Source of the DNA: Bordetella flabilis | GTDB lineage: Bacteria > Pseudomonadota > Gammaproteobacteria > Burkholderiales > Burkholderiaceae_B | NCBI RefSeq assembly: GCF_001676725.1 | Contig: NZ_CP016172.1 | Coordinates: 558,001 to 622,000 of the forward strand | DNA length: 64,000 nucleotides | Direction: 5' to 3' | Part shown: positions 24,668-33,397 of the stretch, one piece after another | Layout of the letters: every line of letters starts with the position of its first letter | Numbering within the stretch: position 1 is the stretch's first letter | The notes under the pieces: generated by a model | Told to the model about the DNA's origin: nothing | Database searches by the model: none | Seen by the model: only the letters and a program-made list of their open reading frames with translations | Translations under genes and position numbers: made by a program

Positions 24668-24813
24668 GGTAAGAAGGACGCGAAACGCGGCGAAAAGTTC
24701 CTGCAGATTCCGCTATCCTTGCAAGTCATAGAGGCCGCACGGTGCTGAAAAAGCCAGGCTGTAAACCGGGGTAGCCGCGCCAAAGCCCGGGGTGCCTGTA
24801 GGAATATAGTGAC

Positions 24814-25899
24814 ATGAGTTTGACGATCCACCAAATAAAGGCCGTGCTCGAAGGTGTAACGGACCCGGAAACCGGCGCCAGCATAGGCAAATATGTAAAA
24901 GAGCGCGACGTCCGGATCGAGGCAGACCGTGTTTCAGTCGCGGTAGAGCTGGGCTATCCCGCGCGTACTCAACAGCAGGCGCTGCGCCAGGCGGTGGTGG
25001 ACGCACTCCGTGCCGCCGGTGCCCCGGATGCGGAGGTTGCGGTCACCTGGAAGATCGCTGCCCATGCGGTCCAGCGCGGACTGAAGCCGCTGCCCAATGT
25101 GTCGAACATCATTGCGGTGGCCTCCGGCAAGGGCGGGGTGGGCAAGAGCACGACGGCCGTCAATCTGGCCCTGGCCCTGGCCGCCGAGGGCGCCCAGGTG
25201 GGCGTGCTCGACGCCGACATCTATGGCCCGAGCATTCCCACGATGCTGGGCATTTCGGGGCGGCCGGTCAGCCACGACAACAAGTCCATGGAACCGCTGC
25301 AAGGGCATGGCCTGCAAGCCAATTCCATCGGCTTCCTGATCGATGCGGACTCGCCGGCGATCTGGCGTGGCCCGATGGTCACCCAGGCGCTGGAACAACT
25401 CTTGCGCCAGACCAACTGGCGCAACCTCGATTACCTGATCGTCGACATGCCGCCCGGGACTGGCGATATCGCGCTGACGCTGGCGCAGAAGGTTCCCGTC
25501 GTGGGCGCTGTCATCGTTACCACTCCGCAGGACATCGCCCTGCTGGACGCGCGCAAGGGCTTGCGCATGTTCGAAAAGGTAGAGGTGCCCATCCTTGGGG
25601 TGGTGGAGAACATGTCGATGCACATCTGCAGCCATTGCGGGCACGCCGAACCGATCTTCGGGGAAGGCGGCGGCAAGCGCATGGCGGAACAGTACAAGGT
25701 GGCATGGCTGGGCGGCTTGCCGTTGACGCTGCAGATTCGCGAGCAGACCGACGCGGGGCATCCCACCGTTGTGGCGGATCCGAACAGCGAAGCGGCGCGC
25801 CTGTACCGTGACATCGCGCGGCGAGTCGCCGTCGCGGTCGCGCAGCTCCCGCGGGACATGGCCGGCAAATTCCCGAACGTCGTGGTCCAGCAGCCCTGA
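24814..25899 (+). CDS. apbC: Iron-sulfur cluster carrier ApbC/Mrp
   Basis: A 361-residue P-loop ATPase that carries or transfers Fe-S clusters in the cytosol. The N-terminal MIP18-like domain (VLEGVTDPETGASIGKYVKE, residues about 10-90) precedes the deviant Walker A ASGKGGVGKSTTAVNLALAL. Other MRP signatures are DADIYGPSIPTMLG, IVDMPPGTGDIALTLAQKVP and the cluster-ligating CxxC in HICSHCGHAEPIFGEGG. Length and domain order are standard. It is followed after three bases by tamA, so the two are probably translated from one message. Confidence 0.94.
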   Translation: MSLTIHQIKAVLEGVTDPETGASIGKYVKERDVRIEADRVSVAVELGYPARTQQQALRQAVVDALRAAGAPDAEVAVTWKIAAHAVQRGLKPLPNVSNIIAVASGKGGVGKSTTAVNLALALAAEGAQVGVLDADIYGPSIPTMLGISGRPVSHDNKSMEPLQGHGLQANSIGFLIDADSPAIWRGPMVTQALEQLLRQTNWRNLDYLIVDMPPGTGDIALTLAQKVPVVGAVIVTTPQDIALLDARKGLRMFEKVEVPILGVVENMSMHICSHCGHAEPIFGEGGGKRMAEQYKVAWLGGLPLTLQIREQTDAGHPTVVADPNSEAARLYRDIARRVAVAVAQLPRDMAGKFPNVVVQQP

Positions 25900-25902
25900 A
25901 GC

Positions 25903-27765
25903 ATGCAATGGTTCGCCGGCCTCCTGCTGTGCCTGGCGCTGGCACTGCTCCAGACCGCGTATGCCAAGCCTGAGATCGTCATCGACCCCGGCACCGTCGA
26001 TCCGGCGGCGTTGAAGTCGGTCAACGATGCCGTCGAGGCCATCGCCCGGCTCGCGGCGGACCAGGACGGCGGCGAAGCGGACCGGCTGCGCCGTCGCGCG
26101 CGTGACGCGGCGCTGGCCGCGCTGGCCACGCAGGGCTATTTCGCGGCGAGCGTGACGCTGAAGACCGGCAGCGACGTGGATGGCGGCACCTGGGATATCG
26201 CCATCGACGCCGGTGTGCGAGCGCACATCGTCGCGGTCGAGCTGGCGTTCACCGGCCGCATTTCGCGCGCCGAGTATGCGCAGCGCGTGGCGGCGCTGCG
26301 TAAAAGCTGGCTGTTGCCGGTGGGCCGCCCGTTCGTCAACGATGATTGGAACAAGGCCAAGTCGGACCTGCTCGACGCGGTCATAACGCGCGATTTCCTG
26401 CTGGCGCGCATCGCGGCATCCTCTGCCGACGTGCAGGCCGACCAAGGCCAGGTACGCCTGAAAGTCGTGATCGACAGCGGCCCGGCGGTGCGCATGGGCA
26501 TGCTGACCATCCAGGGCCTGGAGCGCGTCCCGGGGTCGCTGATCAAGCGCTATGTGCGATACACCCCCGGCGACGCCTACGACCAGGACAAGCTGAACCA
26601 GTGGCAGCAGGCCCTGCAAGGCACCGCCTTTTTCCGTGGCGCATTCGTATCGATGCAGCAGCCCGGAGGCGGCGATGCGGCCGCCTTGTCGCCGTCGCGG
26701 GATCCCTCGGTGGCCGCGCCGGCCGGCGACCCGCGCGTGGCGGCCGGCGGCCAGCCCGCACCCCCTGTGGACAGCAATGGCGTGATCACCCTGCCGGTGC
26801 AGGTCCGCGTTGTCGAGGCGCCGCCCAAGCGCTTCTCCGCCTCGATCGGGGTGGATAGCGATGCCGGCGTCGGGGTGGAAGCCGTCTACCGCCAGCAAGT
26901 GGTGTTCGGCCAGCCTGTCACGCTGGAATCGGGCGTGGGCGTGAACCGGCTGCGGCAGCGCGTCTACGCCGATTTCCATTTGCCGCCGGATACCCGGGGC
27001 AACAAGGACAGTATCGGCGTACTGGCGGAGCACTCCGATATCCAGGGCCTGGATGTGACGCGTTTCGCCGTCGGCGCGACGCGGCTGCAGGAGCGCAGCG
27101 GCGGTCCGGATGGCCGCGTGGACTACGAGACGCGCTGGGGCCTGCTGGCCGCGCACGACTCGGTCAAGATCGACGGCGATGACGAATACAGCCTGCCCAC
27201 GCTGACGGCCACGGCGGATTGGCTGCGGCGCAATGTGGACAGCAAATACAACCCGCGCGATGGCAACCTGATTGCAGTGGGCGGAGGCGTCGGCATCGCG
27301 CTGAACACGGGACAGCCCTATACCCGCGCGCGCCTGCGCGGACAACGCTGGTGGCCGATCGGGCAGCGCGACGTATTCACGCTGCGCGGCGAAGTCGGCC
27401 GTGTGTGGGCATCGCGGGATACCCAGGTGCCGGACGACTTCGGATTCCGGACCGGCGGCGCGCGCAGCATCCGTGGGTATCGCTATCTCAGCATCGGCGC
27501 CGATCGCGGCGACGCGGTGGTGGGCGCGCCCGCGCTGGTGGTGGGCAGTATCGAATACGACCATTATTTCGACGATCGCTGGGGCATCGGCGTCTTCGTG
27601 GACGCCGGCGACGCGGCGCAGTCTTTCGGCGATATGGACATGGCCGTGGGCTACGGCGTGGGCGCGCGCGTGCGCACGCCGGCGGGGCCGCTGTTCCTGG
27701 ATGTCGCGTACGGGCAGCGCGACCATTCCGTGCGGCTGAACTTTTCCCTGGGGATCGCGTTTTGA
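25903..27765 (+). CDS. tamA: Outer-membrane autotransporter assembly protein TamA
   Basis: A 620-residue Omp85-family protein. Signal peptide MQWFAGLLLCLALALLQTAY (cleavage AYA-K), three POTRA-like repeats to about residue 240, then a 16-strand barrel domain with the L6-loop motif FRTGGARSIRGYRY near residue 515 and a terminal aromatic beta-signal (LNFSLGIAF). Between POTRA 3 and the barrel is an unusual Ala/Pro/Gly-rich insert (about residues 247-285). It works with TamB in the TAM complex, which inserts outer-membrane proteins and helps lipid transport. It starts three bases after apbC and its stop overlaps the tamB start. Confidence 0.93.
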   Translation: MQWFAGLLLCLALALLQTAYAKPEIVIDPGTVDPAALKSVNDAVEAIARLAADQDGGEADRLRRRARDAALAALATQGYFAASVTLKTGSDVDGGTWDIAIDAGVRAHIVAVELAFTGRISRAEYAQRVAALRKSWLLPVGRPFVNDDWNKAKSDLLDAVITRDFLLARIAASSADVQADQGQVRLKVVIDSGPAVRMGMLTIQGLERVPGSLIKRYVRYTPGDAYDQDKLNQWQQALQGTAFFRGAFVSMQQPGGGDAAALSPSRDPSVAAPAGDPRVAAGGQPAPPVDSNGVITLPVQVRVVEAPPKRFSASIGVDSDAGVGVEAVYRQQVVFGQPVTLESGVGVNRLRQRVYADFHLPPDTRGNKDSIGVLAEHSDIQGLDVTRFAVGATRLQERSGGPDGRVDYETRWGLLAAHDSVKIDGDDEYSLPTLTATADWLRRNVDSKYNPRDGNLIAVGGGVGIALNTGQPYTRARLRGQRWWPIGQRDVFTLRGEVGRVWASRDTQVPDDFGFRTGGARSIRGYRYLSIGADRGDAVVGAPALVVGSIEYDHYFDDRWGIGVFVDAGDAAQSFGDMDMAVGYGVGARVRTPAGPLFLDVAYGQRDHSVRLNFSLGIAF

Positions 27766-30700
27766 AGGTACTGCGCGGGCTCATCCGCAACGTGCTGGTG
27801 TGGTGGTTGCCCACGCTGCTGCTGGTGTTCGCGGTAGCCGCGGGCGCGGCGGGCTGGGTATTCGCCACGCAGGCGGGCGCGCGCTGGCTGGTGCAGACCG
27901 CTGTCGCGCAGCTCGATGGACGGGTCCAGGCGGTACAAGGTTCGCTGTGGCGGGGGCTGCGGGTCGGCCGCTTGTCCATCGACGTGTCCGGTGTGGCGGT
28001 CGCCGCGACCGACCTGGCCGTGCAGCTTGCGTGGCCAGACCTGTTGCAGCGGCGTCTGCGCGTGAGCGACCTGTCGGTCGCCGACCTGGCCGTGGTCGTC
28101 GGGCCGACGGACCCGCGGACGGAGACACCGGCGCCTGCCGGGACCCCGCCGTCCCTGCCCCTGGACATTGTCGTGGAGCGACTGGCGGTGGGCACCTTTG
28201 CCCTGCATCGGGACGGTCAGCCGCTGCCCGTCGCGCTGAGCGGCTTGCAGGCCGCCGGCAGCGTCACCGCCGGCGGGGCGCGGCTGCGGATCGACGCGTT
28301 GCATGCAGCCCATGCCGTCGCGGATGCGGACCTGCGCGGCGAGGCGACGCTGAAGCAACTGGCGGCGCCCTGGCCGCTGGACGCGAACGTCCATGTCTCG
28401 ATACGCGGCACGACACCCGAATCGCCGGTGTGCGTGGGCAGGTTCGTCACGGCAGCGGCGCCTGCCCCATCGCCTTCCGCTTCCCATCGTGGCGCCGCCA
28501 CTACGCCGGCGGCAGCCGCTTCCAATCGCCAGGCTGGCGCTGCGCCGGCGGCCGCTTCCGACAGCGCGGATCCCTGCCATGTCGATGCCGACCTGCGGCT
28601 GGACGGTTCGCTCGACGCCATGGACGCCGACCTCCAGGCACAGGGCGCGGGCGCGGCGCTCGTGGCGCATGCCGAACTGACGCCGCAAGGCCGTATACCG
28701 TTGCGGCGCGCGACCCTGGCACTGGAGCTTGCGGACCGTACCTCCGCGGGGCTCGCGCTGGAGGTCGCGCGTGACGATGCAGCGGCTACCAACCGCGTGC
28801 AGGGCAAGCTCACGGCGGACCGCCTGGACCTCGGACGCCTGCTCGCGGGACTGGTGCCGCCGGCAATGCTCAGCACGCGCGCGTCCTTTGATGCGGAATT
28901 CACGGACCGTTATGTGTTGCGCAGGGCCGCTGTGGACCTGGGCGTCGACAAGGGCAGCCTTTGGAACCGCAAGGCGCTGGACGGCACCGCGCGCGCCCGG
29001 GTGGTCACCTCGGCAGAACCGGATCCGACCGCCGATTGGCCCGCGGCGCTGGCCGATATCCGCATCGAGGACCTGGCCGTGGACCTGCGGCTGGGCCGCA
29101 ACCGCGTGCGCGCGCAAGGCAGCATTGGCCCGCGTAACGGCGAGATCGCGCTGGACGCGGCGGCGCCCGAACTGTCCGCCTTCTGGCCGGGCCTGGGCGG
29201 CGCCGCCAGCCTGCAAGGGAAGTTGGCCGGCACGCCGGCACGCCACCGGGTGGAGCTGCGCGGGGCCTATACCCCGCCGAACGAACGGGCTGGCATGCTC
29301 GGCCGCGCCCGCATGGAGGCCTCCGTCCTGGTCGAAGGCGGCTATGGGGCCACCGCGGGCGCCGGTTCGGCAACGCAGGAGCTGGGATGGCGGGGCACGG
29401 TGGACAAGCTGTCCGCTTCCCATGCCGGCTTCCAACTGGCCGTGGCACGCCCTGTCAAGGTGGCCTGGATGCCGCACGCGACGGCGCCGCGCTGGCAGTG
29501 GGACGTCGGGCCCGCGCGCATCGAACTGGGCTTGCCCGGTGGCGACCGGGCAGTGCTCGACCATGCCGGGTCACGGGCCGGGGCAGGGCGCTGGGAAACC
29601 GCGGGGCGTATGGACAACCTGGTCTTGACGCCCGCCGTCGTGCGCCAGGTGATCCGTGCGCTCGATCCGGACGCCGCGGCACAGGGGGCGCAGCGCCGCA
29701 CCGCGCGCGTCAATGCCCGTGTGCCGGCCAGCCAGCGGCGCATCGCCCTGGACGTATCGTGGGAACTGCGCTTTGCGGGCGCCCTGTCCGGCAGGGCCCG
29801 CGTGGAGCGCCGGTCCGGAGACCTGTTGATTCCGGGAGATCCGCCCATGCCGATGGGCCTGCGCAAGCTGGTGCTGGCCGTGTCTGCCACGCCCGTTTCC
29901 GCGGGTGGCAGCCGCGTCGAGGCCGATCTCCAGCTGGACACGGCGAAGATGGGCTCGTTGCGGGGCACCGGGGCGGCCATGCTGGCGACGACGCGAGACG
30001 GCGGCATCGGGCTCGCGCCGCGCCAGCCGTTGCGGGTGTCGTTGGACGCCGATATCTCGGATTTGCAGTGGGTCGAGATTTTCACCGGTGACGATATGGA
30101 GCTGGGCGGTGCCTTGCAAGCCAACATCCAGGCGCAGGGCCTGCCGGGGCAGCCCTGGCAGGCGAGCGGTACAGTCCGGGGCCAGAAGCTGCGTTTCGTA
30201 CGTATCGACGATGGCGTGCGCCTGCTGGACGGTACGCTTTCCGCCAGGTTGCAGCAGGACCGTCTGGTCATCGAATCCCTTCGTTTTCCCGCGACGCTAC
30301 GCGTGCTTCCCACCGAAGCGCGCACCCGCGAGTGGGTCACGCGCAACCCCGATGCCAGGAACGGCTATGTCGAGGCCACCGGCACATGGAGCCTGACGGA
30401 TGCCACCGGCCAGGCGCATATCACCCTGCACCGGTTTCCGGTCATCCAGCGCGCCGACCGCTTCGCCATGATGTCCGGCCGCATCGATATCGACGCCGCC
30501 TTGCCACGCATGACGCTGCGCGGCGACGTTCGCGCCGACGCCGGCTGGGCCAGCATCGAAGTCCTTAGCGAGGTGCCTACCCTGGATGGCGATGTCATCG
30601 TGCACCGGTCGGGCGAGGAGGAGGAAGCCGCCAGCACGCCCTTGCAGACCGACATGGATCTGAACGTCGACCTGGGCCCGCGCTTCTACCTGACCGGCAT

Positions 30701-31400
30701 GGGCCTGGACGCCGCGCTGGGCGGTTCCATCCGCATCCGTTACGCCGGTGGCCGCCTCACCGGCACGGGCGCTCTCCATACCCGGTCGGGCCGCATCGAT
30801 GCCTATGGGCAGCGGCTGCAATTGCGGCGCGGTACGGTGACGTTCCAGGGCAGCCTGGACAACCCGCTGCTGGATATCGAGGCCCTGCGCACCGGGGAGC
30901 AGGTGGAGGCCGGCGTGCGGGTCAGCGGCACCGCGCAGCGGCCGCGTATCGACCTGATTTCCTACCCGGACGTCAGCGATGTGGAAAAGCTGTCGTGGCT
31001 GGTGCTCGGCCGCGGTCCGGACAGCAGCGGCAACGATACGGCCCTGCTGGTATCCGTCGGGACGGCCCTGCTGGGCAACGGCGAGCCGTTCTACAAGCAG
31101 TTCGGCCTGGACGATGTCAGCGTGCGCAACGGCGCCATCGGCAGCACCGGCAGCCTTCTGCCGGACCAGACCGTCGCCGGCAGCGTGAACCAGGACAGCA
31201 CCGCTTCCCTGGCTACGCAGTTCCTGGTGGCGAGCAAGAATTTCTCGAATGGCGTGACGCTGAGCGTGGAGCAGGCGCTGGCCGGCTCCGAAACCGTCGG
31301 CCGCTTGAGCTACCGGCTGTCGCGCCGCTGGTCGGTGGACCTGAAGGGCGGTTCGGTCAACGGTCTGGCGCTGGTGTATCGGACCTTCCTGGGCGACTAG
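27762..31400 (+). CDS. tamB: Translocation and assembly module inner-membrane protein TamB
   Basis: 1212 residues, an AsmA-like/DUF490 protein bridging the periplasm with TamA. The N-terminal anchor (VLVWWLPTLLLVFAVAAGAA) is followed by a long beta-helical region rich in repeated short strands, and the DUF490 domain fills the last third (FYLTGMGLDAALGGSIRIRY, GTVTFQGSLDNPLLDIEAL, then SYRLSRRWSVDLKGGSVNGL at the end). The frame has no ATG near the anchor. TTG 27762 (TTGAAGGTACTG) overlaps the tamA stop as TTGA, implying translational coupling. Size is close to E. coli TamB (1259). Confidence 0.92.
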   Translation: MKVLRGLIRNVLVWWLPTLLLVFAVAAGAAGWVFATQAGARWLVQTAVAQLDGRVQAVQGSLWRGLRVGRLSIDVSGVAVAATDLAVQLAWPDLLQRRLRVSDLSVADLAVVVGPTDPRTETPAPAGTPPSLPLDIVVERLAVGTFALHRDGQPLPVALSGLQAAGSVTAGGARLRIDALHAAHAVADADLRGEATLKQLAAPWPLDANVHVSIRGTTPESPVCVGRFVTAAAPAPSPSASHRGAATTPAAAASNRQAGAAPAAASDSADPCHVDADLRLDGSLDAMDADLQAQGAGAALVAHAELTPQGRIPLRRATLALELADRTSAGLALEVARDDAAATNRVQGKLTADRLDLGRLLAGLVPPAMLSTRASFDAEFTDRYVLRRAAVDLGVDKGSLWNRKALDGTARARVVTSAEPDPTADWPAALADIRIEDLAVDLRLGRNRVRAQGSIGPRNGEIALDAAAPELSAFWPGLGGAASLQGKLAGTPARHRVELRGAYTPPNERAGMLGRARMEASVLVEGGYGATAGAGSATQELGWRGTVDKLSASHAGFQLAVARPVKVAWMPHATAPRWQWDVGPARIELGLPGGDRAVLDHAGSRAGAGRWETAGRMDNLVLTPAVVRQVIRALDPDAAAQGAQRRTARVNARVPASQRRIALDVSWELRFAGALSGRARVERRSGDLLIPGDPPMPMGLRKLVLAVSATPVSAGGSRVEADLQLDTAKMGSLRGTGAAMLATTRDGGIGLAPRQPLRVSLDADISDLQWVEIFTGDDMELGGALQANIQAQGLPGQPWQASGTVRGQKLRFVRIDDGVRLLDGTLSARLQQDRLVIESLRFPATLRVLPTEARTREWVTRNPDARNGYVEATGTWSLTDATGQAHITLHRFPVIQRADRFAMMSGRIDIDAALPRMTLRGDVRADAGWASIEVLSEVPTLDGDVIVHRSGEEEEAASTPLQTDMDLNVDLGPRFYLTGMGLDAALGGSIRIRYAGGRLTGTGALHTRSGRIDAYGQRLQLRRGTVTFQGSLDNPLLDIEALRTGEQVEAGVRVSGTAQRPRIDLISYPDVSDVEKLSWLVLGRGPDSSGNDTALLVSVGTALLGNGEPFYKQFGLDDVSVRNGAIGSTGSLLPDQTVAGSVNQDSTASLATQFLVASKNFSNGVTLSVEQALAGSETVGRLSYRLSRRWSVDLKGGSVNGLALVYRTFLGD

Positions 31401-31552
31401 GCCGGCGCCCGGGGAAGCGGGCGGCCCGGCCGGTCCTGCCACGGCGGGTGATGCGCGTGCCGGCGGTGGTCCGGTAAAGGGGGCGACGTGCCGCGGGCGC
31501 CGGCGGCGCGGACGGTAAAATACCGCCCACTTCAACCTGAGGCTTCCTTCCC

Positions 31553-32116
31553 ATGAGTATCAAGAGCGACCTGTGGATTCGTCGCGCCGCGGCCACCGGC
31601 ATGATCGAGCCCTTCGAGCGCGGCCAGGTGCGCGAAGCCAATGGCGAGCGCATCGTCAGCTACGGCACCAGCAGCTATGGCTACGATGTGCGCTGCGCCA
31701 ACGAGTTCAAGATATTCACCAACATCAATTCCACCATCGTCGATCCCAAGAACTTCGACGAGAAATCCTTCGTCGATTTCAGCGGCGATGTCTGCATCAT
31801 TCCGCCGAATTCCTTCGCGCTCGCGCGCACCGTCGAATATTTCCGCATCCCGCGCAATGTGCTGACCATCTGCCTGGGCAAGAGCACTTATGCGCGATGC
31901 GGCATCATCGTCAATGTCACGCCGCTCGAGCCGGAATGGGAAGGCCATGTGACGCTGGAGTTTTCCAACACCACGCCGCTGCCCGCCAAGATCTATGCCG
32001 GCGAGGGCTGCGCCCAGATGCTGTTCCTGGAAAGCGACGAGGTCTGCGAAACCTCGTATCGCGACCGCGGCGGGAAGTACCAGGGCCAGCAGGGCGTGAC
32101 GCTGCCCAAGACCTGA
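31553..32116 (+). CDS. dcd: dCTP deaminase
   Basis: A 187-residue trimeric dUTPase-fold enzyme that converts dCTP to dUTP for thymidylate synthesis. [13 protein letters not shown] opens the protein. [20 protein letters not shown], the substrate-loop residues of [20 protein letters not shown], the catalytic-glutamate segment [20 protein letters not shown] and the C-terminal [19 protein letters not shown] are all present. Length matches the betaproteobacterial form (188). Monocistronic. A CGGTA-AAA-TACCG palindrome at 31513-31525 contains a TAAAAT -10-like box. It is functionally connected with thyA (48485) but not linked. Confidence 0.95.
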   Translation: MSIKSDLWIRRAAATGMIEPFERGQVREANGERIVSYGTSSYGYDVRCANEFKIFTNINSTIVDPKNFDEKSFVDFSGDVCIIPPNSFALARTVEYFRIPRNVLTICLGKSTYARCGIIVNVTPLEPEWEGHVTLEFSNTTPLPAKIYAGEGCAQMLFLESDEVCETSYRDRGGKYQGQQGVTLPKT

Positions 32117-32159
32117 AGCGGCGGCGCGCTGGGGCGGGCCCCGCTTGCCCACGCCATGG

Positions 32160-33188
32160 CTATCCCTGTTCCGGGGCCCCCGGGCAGTTGGCCAGATAGG
32201 GCAGGGGCTTGCGTTCATAGTAAATGTCCCAGCTATCCTCGCCGGCGCGCTCGAATCCGTGGCGCTGGTAGAAGCGGTTGGCGTCGCTGTCCCGCAGTGC
32301 GCCCAGGCGCACGGGCAGGCCGTCGCGATCCGCCCTGCGCAGGATGCGCCGCAGGACCTCCGCCCCCAGGCCCTTCGCCTGGTGGGCGGGCAGGATGTAC
32401 AGGTGATCCAGCTTGAGCGCGTCCGCTTCCCGGCGCAGCGTATAGAAGCCCACGCGGATATCGTCCAGCACGATCGCCCAGGTGTCCTCGGGGCTATAGC
32501 CGGCGCGCAGCCGCTGCCGGGCGCGCTGCGGATCGAAACGGCCCACGCGCACCAGGCTGTCGCGCATGGCCGCGACGCGTATGTCGGCCAGGGCCTCGAA
32601 CGCCGCTTCGTCCACGGCTTCGTAGCGCAAGCGGGCTCCAAGGCCGGTCAGGGGGCTTGCCTGCAGGGCCAGCGTCATCAGGATTTCATCGTGGAAGGCG
32701 CCGTCCACCCACAGGCCTTCCGGCTCGCGGCCATATTCCACGAAGCCGGCACGGCGATACAGCGCCTGGGCCGGCAGGTTGGCCGCATTCACGCACAGGT
32801 TCAGCCGGCGCACTTGCGGCATGGTGCGCGCCAGGTCGACCATGCGCTGTATCAACGATGCGGAAAGCCCGCTGCCCCGACGGTCCGGCGCGATATAAAC
32901 CGAGGTCAGGATGGCCTTGTGGCAGGACTTGCGGCCGTGGTCGCGATGCACGCAGGCCATGCCCACCAGGCGGCCGCCATGGAAGATGCCCGCCGCGCCG
33001 CCGTCATGCGGGTCCTGCGGGGCGATGCGGGAGGCGACCACCTGGCGCGGCAGGGCGGCTTCGTCCTCCACGCTGGCGCCGAAGGCCGTGGGGGATTCGC
33101 GCAAGGCCAAAAGCCGTAGCGCGTGGAATGCCGCCGCATCGTCCGCCGTGAGGAGGCGGATGGACGCGGCGTCGTGGTTTCCGTTCAT
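32160..33188 (-). CDS. Two-domain GNAT acetyltransferase
   Basis: 342 residues with two complete GNAT folds in tandem. Domain 1 (residues about 8-165) has the acetyl-CoA motif TSVYIAPDRRGSGLSASLIQ and NLPAQALYRRAGFVEYGREP. Domain 2 (about 185-335) has LYILPAHQAKGLGAEVLRRI and DANRFYQRHGFERAGED. The frame is open further upstream, but ATG 33188 (MNGNHDAASIRLLTADDAAA) gives the normal GNAT beginning. Substrates are unknown; both domains keep the pyrophosphate-binding RxxGxG/A pattern, the second as QAKGLG, so both may bind acetyl-CoA. Convergent with dcd. Confidence 0.85.
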   Translation of the reverse strand: MNGNHDAASIRLLTADDAAAFHALRLLALRESPTAFGASVEDEAALPRQVVASRIAPQDPHDGGAAGIFHGGRLVGMACVHRDHGRKSCHKAILTSVYIAPDRRGSGLSASLIQRMVDLARTMPQVRRLNLCVNAANLPAQALYRRAGFVEYGREPEGLWVDGAFHDEILMTLALQASPLTGLGARLRYEAVDEAAFEALADIRVAAMRDSLVRVGRFDPQRARQRLRAGYSPEDTWAIVLDDIRVGFYTLRREADALKLDHLYILPAHQAKGLGAEVLRRILRRADRDGLPVRLGALRDSDANRFYQRHGFERAGEDSWDIYYERKPLPYLANCPGAPEQG

Positions 33189-33397
33189 GATGTCGGTCCG
33201 GGGTGGATTGCGGGGCAGTTTAAGGCCGAGGGCGGGTGCTCTGCCTTGGCGGGGGCCGTGGAGAAGGCCGCTTCCCGGGTACGCGGGATGCACAGCCGGC
33301 GGACCGGTCGGCGCCGCGACCCAGTCCGCAACGCTGCCGTAGTGCGTCCGCAGTACACTCGCGTCGGCTTTGGCCTTACCCCCGCAGGAGTGCCCGC

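Noticed and set aside
24934..27726. A long open frame antisense to apbC and tamA (over 900 codons).
   Set aside because: It is the shadow of GC-biased codon usage in the two real genes: no domain, no start site, and His/Arg/Ala-rich composition.
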